A DNA stretch of 7,915 bases from Ruminiclostridium sp. (GTDB lineage: Bacteria; Bacillota; Clostridia; Oscillospirales; Oscillospiraceae), in contig JAFZEB010000117.1 in assembly GCA_017560855.1 (NCBI GenBank), positions 1 to 7,915 on the forward strand, read 5' to 3'. The notes under the pieces are model-generated. The model saw only the letters and a program-made list of their open reading frames with translations. It was not told the DNA's origin and made no database searches. The translations under genes were made by a program, and so were the position numbers. Below are positions 1 through 5,230 of this stretch, in pieces. Each line of letters begins with the position of its first letter. The first letter of the stretch is position 1.

Positions 1-1
1 A

Positions 2-79
2 ATACGTCATCCGGTAACCGGCCATTTCCTCCGGATAGATGTCCGACCAGAGCACCAGGATGGCATAGGTTCCGTCTCC
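2..79 (-). CDS. Possible protein fragment of unknown function, running off the left edge
   Basis: Read on the minus strand, 79 down to 2 is open for 26 codons, starting G-D-G-T-Y-A-I-L-V-L-W-S-D and continuing to a G-Y-R-M-T-Y end. Its codons (GAC, ACC, GCC, ATC, CTG, GTG, GAG) match the bias of the genuine genes here, unlike the opposing plus frame. A TGA at 80-82 precedes it directly, and the same frame upstream of that TGA is open but lies antisense to the dihydrofolate reductase codons. I see no start codon with a ribosome binding site. It may be an internal piece of a gene joined here by rearrangement or misassembly, a gene broken by the TGA, or chance. No family is recognised. Confidence 0.22.
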
Positions 80-214
80 TCAGCCGTAACTGTTGAAGCC
101 GACCGCTATTTCCCCAACCTGGACAACGACCCCAGCTGGGAAGCGGTGGAGACCGAAGGTCCCTTCCAGCATGAGGACCTGACCTTTACCTATGTGACAT
201 ATAAGAGAGTATAA
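2..214 (+). CDS. Dihydrofolate reductase, C-terminal fragment (5' end missing)
   Basis: This frame is open from the window edge to a TAA at 212-214. The last ~40 codons (from about 92) read like the C-terminus of dihydrofolate reductase, the NADPH-dependent enzyme that makes tetrahydrofolate. The visible pattern is an acidic stretch, the motif D-R-Y-F-P-N-L-D, then D-P-S-W-E, and a final beta strand F-T-Y-V-T-Y-K-R, matching the family order FP..(D/E)..W......Y.F..Y.R. Codon choice there fits the other genes. Upstream of about 92 the frame uses ATA, GTA and CGA codons rare elsewhere in the window, and it shows no GG..IY cofactor motif, which should lie some 30 residues before the FP. The true N-terminal part may therefore be absent or rearranged. 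The identification is by motif only; the first 90 bases are doubtful as part of this gene. Confidence 0.6.
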   Translation: MRHPVTGHFLRIDVRPEHQDGIGSVSSAVTVEADRYFPNLDNDPSWEAVETEGPFQHEDLTFTYVTYKRV

Positions 215-250
215 AAAATTGGCTCCCTCGGTTGAGGGAGCCAATTTTTT
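213..250. terminator. Bidirectional intrinsic terminator
   Basis: A perfect 17-bp inverted repeat (213-229 with 234-250) encloses a GGTT loop. The GC-rich core GGCTCCCTC/GAGGGAGCC is flanked by A6 on the left and T6 on the right, so either strand yields a hairpin followed by a U tract. It sits exactly between two convergent genes. The plus-strand TAA (212-214) touches its left arm and the minus-strand stop (249-251) touches its right arm, so one element ends both transcripts. Confidence 0.93.
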
Positions 251-1442
251 ATACCGAAGTTCGAAGGGGAATGGGACGCTTCAGGGCGTACAGCAGGATG
301 ATCATTCCGGCCCCGCCGGTGATGGTGGCGAAGGCCAGCAGGGCGCTGGAGCCCCACAAGTCCAGAAGGAAACCACCCACAGAGGTCCCCAGGACAATGC
401 CGATGGTGTTGGTCATGGAGAAGTAAGCTTGCCCTTGGACCCGATCGGGCAGGTCGATGAGCTCATTGACGAAGTAAACGGCGGCTACCGTGTATAGGGC
501 GTACCCTGAGGTTTCCAGGAACTGAATGCCGCAGAGAAAGCCCATGCCCGGAGCCACCCAGGTCAGAAGGGCATGGAGGAAGAAAGACACACTGGAGACT
601 TTTACCCAGAATTTGCTTCCGGCCAGATTCAGCAGGAGGGAGAAGAGGACCATGGCGGGGATATCCGCAATGGACTGGACGGTGAGAAGGGTTCCCATCT
701 CTTCGGTGCTGCCGCCGATACCCTGAACGATCTGGAAGGGGAAGCTCAGAAGAATGTTGTGGCTGGTAAACAGGAGGGAGATCGCCACAAGCAGGAGCGG
801 AACTTGAGGATACTTTTTCAGGAAGGGGGTGGAACTTTTGGTGCCTTCCAGAGCTTCTTTTCGGGGGATCTCTTTGGGAATGGGGCCGGTGTAACGGAAG
901 GTCAGAAGGGTAGGGGCCAGGATCATAGTCAGGATCACCAGGGTGATGGGAAGGACTTTAACGCCAAACGAAGCAGTCAGTACACCGCAGAGGGCAGAAG
1001 CCAACCCGTAGGTGGCGCCGCCCGCCCCTCGGGCCAGCCCGTAATTCAAGGGGATGTGATTGTTCAGGCAGTCCATGGCCAGGGAGTAGAGGAAGGGGGT
1101 CAGCAGCTGAAGAAGGATCAGCAGGAGCATATACAGCCCGGCCTGCAGGAGTTTACCGGGCAGCAGGAGGAGCCCAAGGGCGCATAGAGCCATCAAGGCA
1201 GCTACGCCGGCACAGACCTGGCGAAGGGCAATTTTGACCAAACGGTCAGCCCGTGCAGCTGCAACGGGCTGGAGAACAGCGGAGAGAATACTGGAGACAC
1301 TGATGAGCAGACCGATTTGAGAATTGGAAAAGCCTCGCTCCAGCAGATACACGCTGGAGAAGGAGACCAGAATACAGTAAGCCATCCAGTATAATCCCTG
1401 GATGAGGGTGAACTGAGGGGTGGCGTTTGGTTGGCGAGACAT
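249..1442 (-). CDS. MFS transporter (MFS_1-like, 12 transmembrane segments)
   Basis: A 397-residue integral membrane protein, probably a major facilitator superfamily secondary transporter in the cytoplasmic membrane. The substrate cannot be told from sequence. Hydrophobic segments fill the protein at the density of about twelve helices, with a longer polar cytoplasmic loop near the middle (the P-K-E-I-P-R-K-E-A-L-E-G segment), as expected for the 6+6 layout. Residues 37-48 (G-F-S-N-S-Q-I-G-L-L-I-S) and the A-R-A-D-R-L-V-K loop after helix 2 match the degenerate motif A region of MFS_1-like/LacY-like proteins. An upstream ATG in the same frame at 1571 would add 43 residues. I chose the ATG at 1442 because AAAGGA lies 7-8 bases before it, the added segment is polar and reads through a hairpin, and helix 1 then begins where MFS proteins usually start. 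The leader contains an attenuator-like hairpin. It ends convergently on the dihydrofolate reductase fragment. Confidence 0.87.
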   Translation of the reverse strand: MSRQPNATPQFTLIQGLYWMAYCILVSFSSVYLLERGFSNSQIGLLISVSSILSAVLQPVAAARADRLVKIALRQVCAGVAALMALCALGLLLLPGKLLQAGLYMLLLILLQLLTPFLYSLAMDCLNNHIPLNYGLARGAGGATYGLASALCGVLTASFGVKVLPITLVILTMILAPTLLTFRYTGPIPKEIPRKEALEGTKSSTPFLKKYPQVPLLLVAISLLFTSHNILLSFPFQIVQGIGGSTEEMGTLLTVQSIADIPAMVLFSLLLNLAGSKFWVKVSSVSFFLHALLTWVAPGMGFLCGIQFLETSGYALYTVAAVYFVNELIDLPDRVQGQAYFSMTNTIGIVLGTSVGGFLLDLWGSSALLAFATITGGAGMIILLYALKRPIPLRTSV

Positions 1443-1468
1443 GAGGGATTCCTTTCTAAGGTGGCTGG

Positions 1469-1499
1469 AAAACCCCCTGCTGTTCTGCTCAGCAGGGGG
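1469..1499 (-). promoter_or_regulatory. Attenuator-like hairpin in the MFS transporter leader
   Basis: On the minus strand a 10-bp perfect stem (1490-1499 with 1473-1482, CCCCCTGCTG/CAGCAGGGGG) with a 7-base loop is followed at once by TTTT (1472-1469). It lies only about 27 bases before the start codon at 1442 and downstream of the proposed promoter. A terminator-like hairpin inside a leader can stop transcription unless conditions melt or bypass it. The U tract is short, so it could instead be a weak terminator for upstream transcripts or an mRNA stability hairpin. Confidence 0.5.
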
Positions 1500-1535
1500 C
1501 TCAAAAGAGGGTGAGTAATATTTGGTACGGGCTCC

Positions 1536-1564
1536 ATGATAGCCCTTTTTCTTCCAATTCACAA
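1536..1564 (-). promoter_or_regulatory. Putative promoter of the MFS transporter
   Basis: On the minus strand, TTGTGA (1564-1559) is separated by 17 bases from TATCAT (1541-1536). This is a moderate SigA-like match, four of six and five of six. Transcription would begin near 1529 and give a leader of about 88 bases containing the hairpin at 1469-1499. An ATG at 1537 behind AAAAAGGG overlaps the -10 box, so if that ATG were used as a leader peptide start, a promoter further upstream would be needed. Confidence 0.4.
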
Positions 1565-1639
1565 TGACCAAAAAGAGGGAAAAATCTGATCAGGTTGTGG
1601 TAGAGCCCCTTATATCTGTGTAGAAAATCATCATATATG

Positions 1640-1842
1640 GGTATCCGGGTGGTTGGCGCTGAGGTTCTGTATAAAGTCTCGCAGAGTTTCGCCCCTATGG
1701 CGGCGAAAGGAAGTTTCATTCGTTTTCCGGCACGACATGTGCGAGCCGGAAAACACTTCTCAGCCTGCCAGTGTGCCCAAAGGGCGTGCACAGCAGGCTG
1801 CAAAACCAAGCGATGGAAAAGGCTTGCCTTTTTCATCGGAGC
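1640..1842. other. Hairpin-dense non-coding region, function unknown
   Basis: Three strong hairpins and one weaker one follow each other with short spacers: TTTCGCC/GGCGAAA at 1687-1693 and 1702-1708; a perfect 10-bp stem at 1722-1731 with 1745-1754; an 8-bp stem at 1761-1768 with 1793-1800, whose inner GCCC/GGGC arms extend it; and a roughly 12-bp stem at 1811-1822 with 1827-1838. Open frames of about 100 codons cross it on both strands, but they lack ribosome binding sites and their predicted proteins (rich in Cys, Arg, Lys and His) resemble nothing I know. I think it is RNA structure or a mobile palindromic repeat unit rather than a gene. Confidence 0.45.
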
Positions 1843-1843
1843 G

Positions 1844-1878
1844 AAACACAAGAACCCGCCGGAATTACTCCCGGCGGG
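1844..1878 (-). terminator. Putative terminator of the candidate small RNA
   Basis: A perfect 8-bp GC stem (1871-1878 with 1855-1862, CCCGCCGG/CCGGCGGG) with an 8-base loop is followed on the minus strand by the T-rich tail TTCTTGTGTTT (1854-1844). The tail is interrupted by C and G, so termination may be partial. Confidence 0.45.
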
Positions 1879-2021
1879 CCCTTGCTCATATGAAAAGGAA
1901 GAGAATGAAGGTGTGGAGGAAGACTGATACGCGCCAATGAAAGTTGGCGGTCGACAAGTGGAATTACTTGCTGTCAGTAGGGGCAGTGTGGATAGCTGAA
2001 TTGTGGCTATTCCTCTGCCGT
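1844..2021 (-). ncRNA. Candidate structured small RNA (about 175 nt)
   Basis: Read on the minus strand this segment has the parts of an independent small RNA. A TATAAT box lies just upstream. Then come a long imperfect hairpin (outer arms 2015-2019 with 1982-1986, inner 2006-2010 with 1992-1996), a three-way-junction-like domain closed by ACTGA/TCAGT (1974-1978 with 1923-1927) and holding two hairpins (1966-1970 with 1955-1959; 1944-1949 with 1932-1937), a pyrimidine-rich unpaired stretch with TCCTCC (1920-1915), and a GC-rich terminator hairpin. An exposed UCCUCC can pair with AGGAGG ribosome binding sites and is a known feature of many Firmicutes regulatory RNAs. I do not recognise the family. 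It could instead be a 5' leader or part of the adjacent hairpin region; transcription is inferred. Confidence 0.36.
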
Positions 2022-2027
2022 GTGTAC

Positions 2028-2056
2028 ATTATAACGCAAAGAGATGGAAAAATCTA
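2028..2056 (-). promoter_or_regulatory. Putative minus-strand promoter of the candidate small RNA
   Basis: On the minus strand a perfect TATAAT (2033-2028) is preceded, 17 bases upstream, by TAGATT (2056-2051), a weak three-of-six -35 match. The predicted start is near 2021, directly before the first hairpin of the candidate RNA. It fires away from the LuxR regulator promoter, making the region divergent. Confidence 0.38.
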
Positions 2057-2075
2057 TGCTTACTTTTAGCGAAGT

Positions 2076-2103
2076 TTGACAAGTGAATCGCTGTCTTGAT
2101 ACT
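2076..2103 (+). promoter_or_regulatory. Putative distal promoter of the LuxR-type regulator
   Basis: A consensus TTGACA (2076-2081) lies 16 bases before GATACT (2098-2103). ACAAGT at 2079-2084 and ACTTGT at 2101-2106 form an inverted repeat centred between the two boxes, which could be an operator. Transcription from here would give a leader of about 80 bases. Confidence 0.4.
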
Positions 2104-2123
2104 TGTTTTACAGTAATCAGGAC

Positions 2124-2150
2124 TTGATTTTGGGTAGGAAATGGTATAAA
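2124..2150 (+). promoter_or_regulatory. Putative proximal promoter and RBS of the LuxR-type regulator
   Basis: TTGATT (2124-2129) is followed after 15 bases by TATAAA (2145-2150), preceded by an extended -10 TG at 2142-2143; an overlapping TAAAAT (2147-2152) would give 17-base spacing. The start would be near 2157, about 35 bases before the ATG. A strong AGGAGGGG stands a few bases before that ATG. Confidence 0.5.
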
Positions 2151-2191
2151 ATACAAGTACAAAGCTGAGAAATTTCAAGAGGAGGGGTACG

Positions 2192-2950
2192 ATGGAAAAG
2201 AATGATTTTTTGCTCTATAACGAAGTGGTCTACCGCCTCCATGTCTGTCGAAGCTTGGAGGAGTTGAAGTCTGCCCTCCTGGCCCAGGTGAAACTTCTCA
2301 TTCCCTATACCTACGCCAGCATCATCGACATCCGCATTCACCCGGAAACCGGGGAAATGGTCCACCGGGACCCCTTCTGCAAGCCCAGCCAATTTGTGGA
2401 GGCGGAGCAGGCGTGGATCAAAGCTGTGGACCAGTCCTATACCCTGTGGCTCAGTCATTCGGTGGAGTCCATGGTGGTTCGTGACAGTGAACTCTATGAG
2501 GAGGAAAACCGACGCAGCCGTCAGACCTATCAAACCATTTACGGTGAGTACAATGTGACCGACTGTGTCCAGATGAACATTGCCTTCGGAGGTCAAAGTC
2601 TGAGCCGTCTGGCTCTCTACCGCACCCGGTCCTACGGTGCCTTTACCGATCAGGAGGTCTTTTATCTCCGGGCCCTGTCCAACCACATCAACCTGGCATA
2701 CGCCCGGTGCATGAAGAACGGGGAAGAGGTCCGGCCCCAGAGCCGGTCCATGGAGGAACTGGCGGAGACCTATGGCCTTACCCGTCGGGAGGCCGAGATC
2801 CTGGCCCTTACCTTTGAGGGGCTGAACAACGAGGAGCTGCTGGAGAAACTGACCATCAGCAAGAACACCCTCCTCAAGCACCTGCAGAATCTGTACCGTA
2901 AGTGCGGGGTGTCTTCCCGCATTGACCTGTTAAAATTACAAAAGTTATAA
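2192..2950 (+). CDS. LuxR-family (GerE-type helix-turn-helix) transcription regulator
   Basis: A 252-residue cytoplasmic DNA-binding regulator. Residues about 190-248 form a LuxR/GerE helix-turn-helix: L-T-R-R-E-A-E-I-L near 196-204, then E-G-L-N-N-E-E-L at 209-216, and T-I-S-K-N-T-L-L-K-H at 221-230, followed by L-Y-R-K-C-G-V and a terminal S-R-I-D-L-L. These match the family pattern LT.RE.EIL....G..N.EI...L.IS..TV..H. Residues 1-185 have the length and alternating pattern of a GAF- or PAS-like sensor, ending in A-F-T-D-Q-E-V-F-Y-L-R-A-L-S-N-H-I, a helix typical of GAF ends. I do not recognise the ligand, and there is no receiver-domain signature. The start is set by AGGAGGGG just before the ATG. 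It is transcribed divergently from the candidate small RNA and the transporter, so those are reasonable but unproven targets. It ends in a terminator shared with the glyoxalase gene. Confidence 0.88.
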   Translation: MEKNDFLLYNEVVYRLHVCRSLEELKSALLAQVKLLIPYTYASIIDIRIHPETGEMVHRDPFCKPSQFVEAEQAWIKAVDQSYTLWLSHSVESMVVRDSELYEEENRRSRQTYQTIYGEYNVTDCVQMNIAFGGQSLSRLALYRTRSYGAFTDQEVFYLRALSNHINLAYARCMKNGEEVRPQSRSMEELAETYGLTRREAEILALTFEGLNNEELLEKLTISKNTLLKHLQNLYRKCGVSSRIDLLKLQKL

Positions 2951-2983
2951 AAAGAGCCTGCTGCATCAGTCAGCGGGCTCTTT
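2951..2983. terminator. Bidirectional intrinsic terminator between regulator and glyoxalase genes
   Basis: A 13-bp stem (2951-2963 with 2971-2983, one G-U pair) with a 7-base loop. On the minus strand the hairpin is followed by a run of T, a strong terminator for the glyoxalase gene. On the plus strand the right arm ends in CTCTTT then CGTTT, a weaker tail for the regulator gene, whose TAA lies at the foot of the left arm. Confidence 0.85.
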
Positions 2984-2986
2984 CGT

Positions 2987-3349
2987 TTACTTGGGGGGTA
3001 AAATTTCCAGAATGTGTCCGTCGGGATCCTTGATGAAGTAGATGTTGCCGTTCAACTCATCAAAGATCATACCGGCGGCCTTGTGCTTTTCCTTCAGCTC
3101 GTCAAAGTCAGCGGCCACCAGACCGATGTGGGGGGTGTCGTCACCCAGAGCATAGGGTTCGGTCCGGGCGGTCTCCTTGCACAGCTCCAGCTGGTAGTCG
3201 GTGGTGCCGTCTCCCAGGAAGACCAGCTCCCAGCCCCGGTCGGGCATGGAGATCTCCCGCTGGATGGTCAGACCCAGGTTTTCTTTGTAAAAGGCGATGC
3301 TCTTTTCCAGATCCAGGACCCGGATGCAAATGTGGTTCATGGCAGTCAT
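2987..3349 (-). CDS. Glyoxalase I-like metalloenzyme (VOC superfamily)
   Basis: A 120-residue cytoplasmic protein of the vicinal oxygen chelate fold. It has the two beta-alpha-beta-beta-beta repeats of glyoxalase I: N-H-I-C-I-R-V-L-D-L-E-K-S-I-A-F-Y at 5-21, and H-I-G-L-V-A-A-D-F-D-E-L at 74-85. The four expected metal ligands are visible: H6, E55 (in Q-L-E-L-C), H74 and E115 (in D-G-H-I-L-E-I-L). With I-K-D-P-D-G before the last Glu this is the lactoylglutathione lyase pattern, an enzyme that isomerises the methylglyoxal-thiol adduct. Bacillota often use other thiols than glutathione, so the exact substrate is open, and a related VOC enzyme is possible. A longer in-frame start at 3409 would add 20 residues lying over the promoter. 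The start at 3349 has GGGAGGA 8 bases before it and fits the usual length. Confidence 0.86.
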   Translation of the reverse strand: MTAMNHICIRVLDLEKSIAFYKENLGLTIQREISMPDRGWELVFLGDGTTDYQLELCKETARTEPYALGDDTPHIGLVAADFDELKEKHKAAGMIFDELNGNIYFIKDPDGHILEILPPK

Positions 3350-3380
3350 GGGCAGTTCCTCCCTTGTGTTGGATGGACCT

Positions 3381-3409
3381 ATTGTATCACGGCAGAGGAC
3401 AAAGGGCAA
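3381..3409 (-). promoter_or_regulatory. Promoter of the glyoxalase gene
   Basis: On the minus strand TTGCCC (3409-3404) is 17 bases from TACAAT (3386-3381), with TGA directly before the -10 as an extended element. Transcription would start near 3374, giving a 5' leader of about 25 bases that carries the AGGGAGGA binding site. Confidence 0.6.
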
Positions 3410-3436
3410 CTTTTTACAACGTAAAGAAAAAACCTC

Positions 3437-3465
3437 TATGCAAGGGATGGGAAGTGCGGTATAAT
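3437..3465 (+). promoter_or_regulatory. Promoter of the beta-CASP nuclease gene
   Basis: A perfect TATAAT at 3460-3465 lies 17 bases downstream of TATGCA (3437-3442), a weak -35. Transcription from about 3472 would give a leader of about 65 bases ending in the ribosome binding site GGGAGG before the ATG at 3537. It is divergent from the glyoxalase promoter, with about 50 bases between the two -35 to -10 regions. Confidence 0.5.
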
Positions 3466-3536
3466 AAGTAAAGAAAGTAATGGAAAGTCTGCGGATTTTC
3501 CTTGAGAGCCAATGATATTTTCAGGGAGGTAGAACC

Positions 3537-5147
3537 ATGAAACTGACCTTTTTCGGCGCCGCCAAGGCTGTTACCGGCAGCTGCCACTGCGTGGAAGTGG
3601 CAGGCAAGAAGATCCTGGTGGACTGCGGCCTCCAGCAGGGCCGGGACGAGCGGGACAACGCCGTTCTGGACTTTGCTCCCAACGACATTGATTACGTCAT
3701 CATCACCCATGCTCACATCGACCATTCCGGCCGGGTCCCCATGCTGGTGAAGCACGGCTTCAAGGGCCAGATCTTTACCACCCGTCTCACCGGCGAGCTT
3801 CTGTCCGTTATGCTCCAGGACTCCGCCCACATTCAGGAGATGGAGGCCCAGTGGAAGAACCAGAAGGGCAAGCGTGCCGGCCGGGAGCCGGTGGAAGCTC
3901 TTTACACCGTGGCCGATGCCGCTGCTGCCATGGATCAGGTGGTGACCTTTGAGTATGGCCAGACCGTGGAACTGTGCGAGGAAGTGAAGATCCGCTTTGT
4001 GGATGCCGGTCATCTGCTGGGCTCTGCCTGCGTGGAGATGTGGCTGACCGAGAACGGGGTGGAGAAGAAGATCCTCTTCTCCGGTGACCTGGGCAACATC
4101 AACCAGCCTGTCATCGAAGACCCCTCTTACATCACCGGAGCTGACTACGTGGTCATGGAGAGCACCTACGGCGACCGGAATCACGAGCCTGTGGCCTCCT
4201 ATACCGCGGAACTGGCCAAGATCATCGACGAGACCTTCTCCCGGGGGGGCAACGTCATCATCCCCTCCTTTGCCGTGGGCCGCACCCAGGAGCTTCTGTA
4301 CTTCATGCGGGAAATGAAGAGCCAGGGTATGGTGAAGTCCAACCCCGATTTCACCGTGGTGGTGGACTCCCCTCTGGCCAACCAGGCCACCCAGATTTTC
4401 TCCGGGGACCTGCGGGGCTACCTGGATGAGGAGGCCCTGGAACTGGTGAAGGACGGCGAGAAGCTCTTTACCTTCCCCGGCCTCATGATGACCCAGACCA
4501 GTGAAGAATCCAAGATGCTGAACATGGAGCGGTCCTCCAAGGTCATCATCTCCGCTTCCGGCATGTGCGATGCCGGCCGCATCCGTCATCACCTGAAGCA
4601 CAACCTGTGGCGGGAGGAATGCGCCATCGTCTTCGTGGGCTTCCAGGGTGAGGGCACCCTGGGCCGCCATCTGCTCAACGGGGCCAAGCAGGTCCGCCTC
4701 TTCGGCGAGGATATTGCCGTGAACGCCAGCATCCACAACTTCAAGGGCCTGTCCTCCCACGCCGACCGGGACCACCTGCTGAAGTGGATCGAAGCTGTGA
4801 AGGAGCCCGCTCCCCAGCAGGTCTTTGTGGTCCACGGTGATGCCCCTGTCACCGAGATTTTTGCCAATACCCTTCGGGAGAAGGGCATCCCTGCCCACGC
4901 ACCTCTGTACCAGGAGGTCTACGACCTGGCCGCCAACAAGATGCTGGAAGCCGGTGTGGAGATCGCCCCCAAGAAGCTCAGCTACGAGTCCAGCGGCCAT
5001 GTGTCTGCCGCTTACCACGAGCTGGAGCGGGCCGCTATGGACCTGATGACCATCATCCGGGCCAGCAAGGGCAGCCCCAACAAGGACATCAAGAAGATGG
5101 TCAACCAACTGCGTGCCATCACCGAGAAGTGGCAGAGTCAGCCCTGA
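3537..5147 (+). CDS. Metallo-beta-lactamase/beta-CASP RNA-processing nuclease (CPSF/Ysh1-like)
   Basis: A 536-residue cytoplasmic zinc hydrolase of the family that includes eukaryotic CPSF73/Ysh1 and the bacterial TTHA0252-type RNases. The N-terminal metallo-beta-lactamase half carries H58-A-H60-I-D62-H63, G-H159-L-L-G-S, S-G-D184-L-G and E208-S-T-Y-G-D. The beta-CASP domain follows, with I-P-S-F-A-V-G-R-T-Q-E at 242-252. Then S-G-M-C-D-A-G-R-I-R-H-H (341-352) contains the motif B histidines, G-L-S-S-H408-A-D is motif C, and V-H433-G-D gives the last metal ligand. All catalytic positions look intact, so it is probably an RNase. About 75 residues after the core (460-536) form an extra, largely helical, charged tail. 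The ATG has GGGAGG upstream. The downstream protease gene is 83 bases away on the same strand, separated by a palindrome, so co-transcription is possible but not certain. Confidence 0.9.
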   Translation: MKLTFFGAAKAVTGSCHCVEVAGKKILVDCGLQQGRDERDNAVLDFAPNDIDYVIITHAHIDHSGRVPMLVKHGFKGQIFTTRLTGELLSVMLQDSAHIQEMEAQWKNQKGKRAGREPVEALYTVADAAAAMDQVVTFEYGQTVELCEEVKIRFVDAGHLLGSACVEMWLTENGVEKKILFSGDLGNINQPVIEDPSYITGADYVVMESTYGDRNHEPVASYTAELAKIIDETFSRGGNVIIPSFAVGRTQELLYFMREMKSQGMVKSNPDFTVVVDSPLANQATQIFSGDLRGYLDEEALELVKDGEKLFTFPGLMMTQTSEESKMLNMERSSKVIISASGMCDAGRIRHHLKHNLWREECAIVFVGFQGEGTLGRHLLNGAKQVRLFGEDIAVNASIHNFKGLSSHADRDHLLKWIEAVKEPAPQQVFVVHGDAPVTEIFANTLREKGIPAHAPLYQEVYDLAANKMLEAGVEIAPKKLSYESSGHVSAAYHELERAAMDLMTIIRASKGSPNKDIKKMVNQLRAITEKWQSQP

Positions 5148-5172
5148 TCGTTGCTTCATATGGAACTATGCG

Positions 5173-5203
5173 CCGGGGACATTCGTCTGACGAATGTCCC
5201 CGG
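5173..5203. repeat. Perfect palindrome between nuclease and protease genes
   Basis: A 13-bp perfect inverted repeat (5173-5185 with 5191-5203, CCGGGGACATTCG/CGAATGTCCCCGG) surrounds a 5-base loop, TCTGA, whose outer T and A can also pair. No T tract follows on either strand, so it is not a standard terminator. It could be an mRNA processing or stability hairpin, an operator, or a REP-like palindromic repeat unit; GGGGAC-type ends occur in such repeats. Besides this palindrome, the 83-base gap holds only the AAGGAGA ribosome binding site. Confidence 0.7.
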
Positions 5204-5230
5204 AACCTCCAAAGAAATAAGGAGAGACCC

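Noticed and set aside
1443..1571. N-terminal extension of the MFS transporter to the ATG at 1571
   Set aside because: The extra 43 residues are polar, cross the leader hairpin and the proposed promoter, and the ATG at 1442 has the better-placed binding site.
1501..1851. A 116-codon minus-strand open frame over the hairpin region (and similar plus-strand frames at 1637-1940)
   Set aside because: No ribosome binding site, composition rich in Cys, Arg and His, and stems at 1687-1838 explain the sequence better. It is kept as a non-coding element.
1640..2040. Known riboswitch or T-box in the non-coding stretch
   Set aside because: I looked for a T-box GGUGG-type core, cobalamin-box GCCACUG and the c-di-GMP-I core and saw none; the 6S RNA layout (one long stem with a central bubble) also does not fit the successive hairpins.
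2117..2881. A 254-codon open frame on the minus strand opposite the LuxR-type gene
   Set aside because: The sense strand has a strong binding site, promoter and a clear helix-turn-helix; the antisense product shows no family pattern.
3414..5159. A 581-codon open frame on the minus strand opposite the nuclease gene
   Set aside because: It lies fully antisense to a gene with all catalytic motifs. Its product is dominated by Gly, His, Val and Leu, and it has no ribosome binding site. GC-rich codon bias on the sense strand explains the lack of stops.
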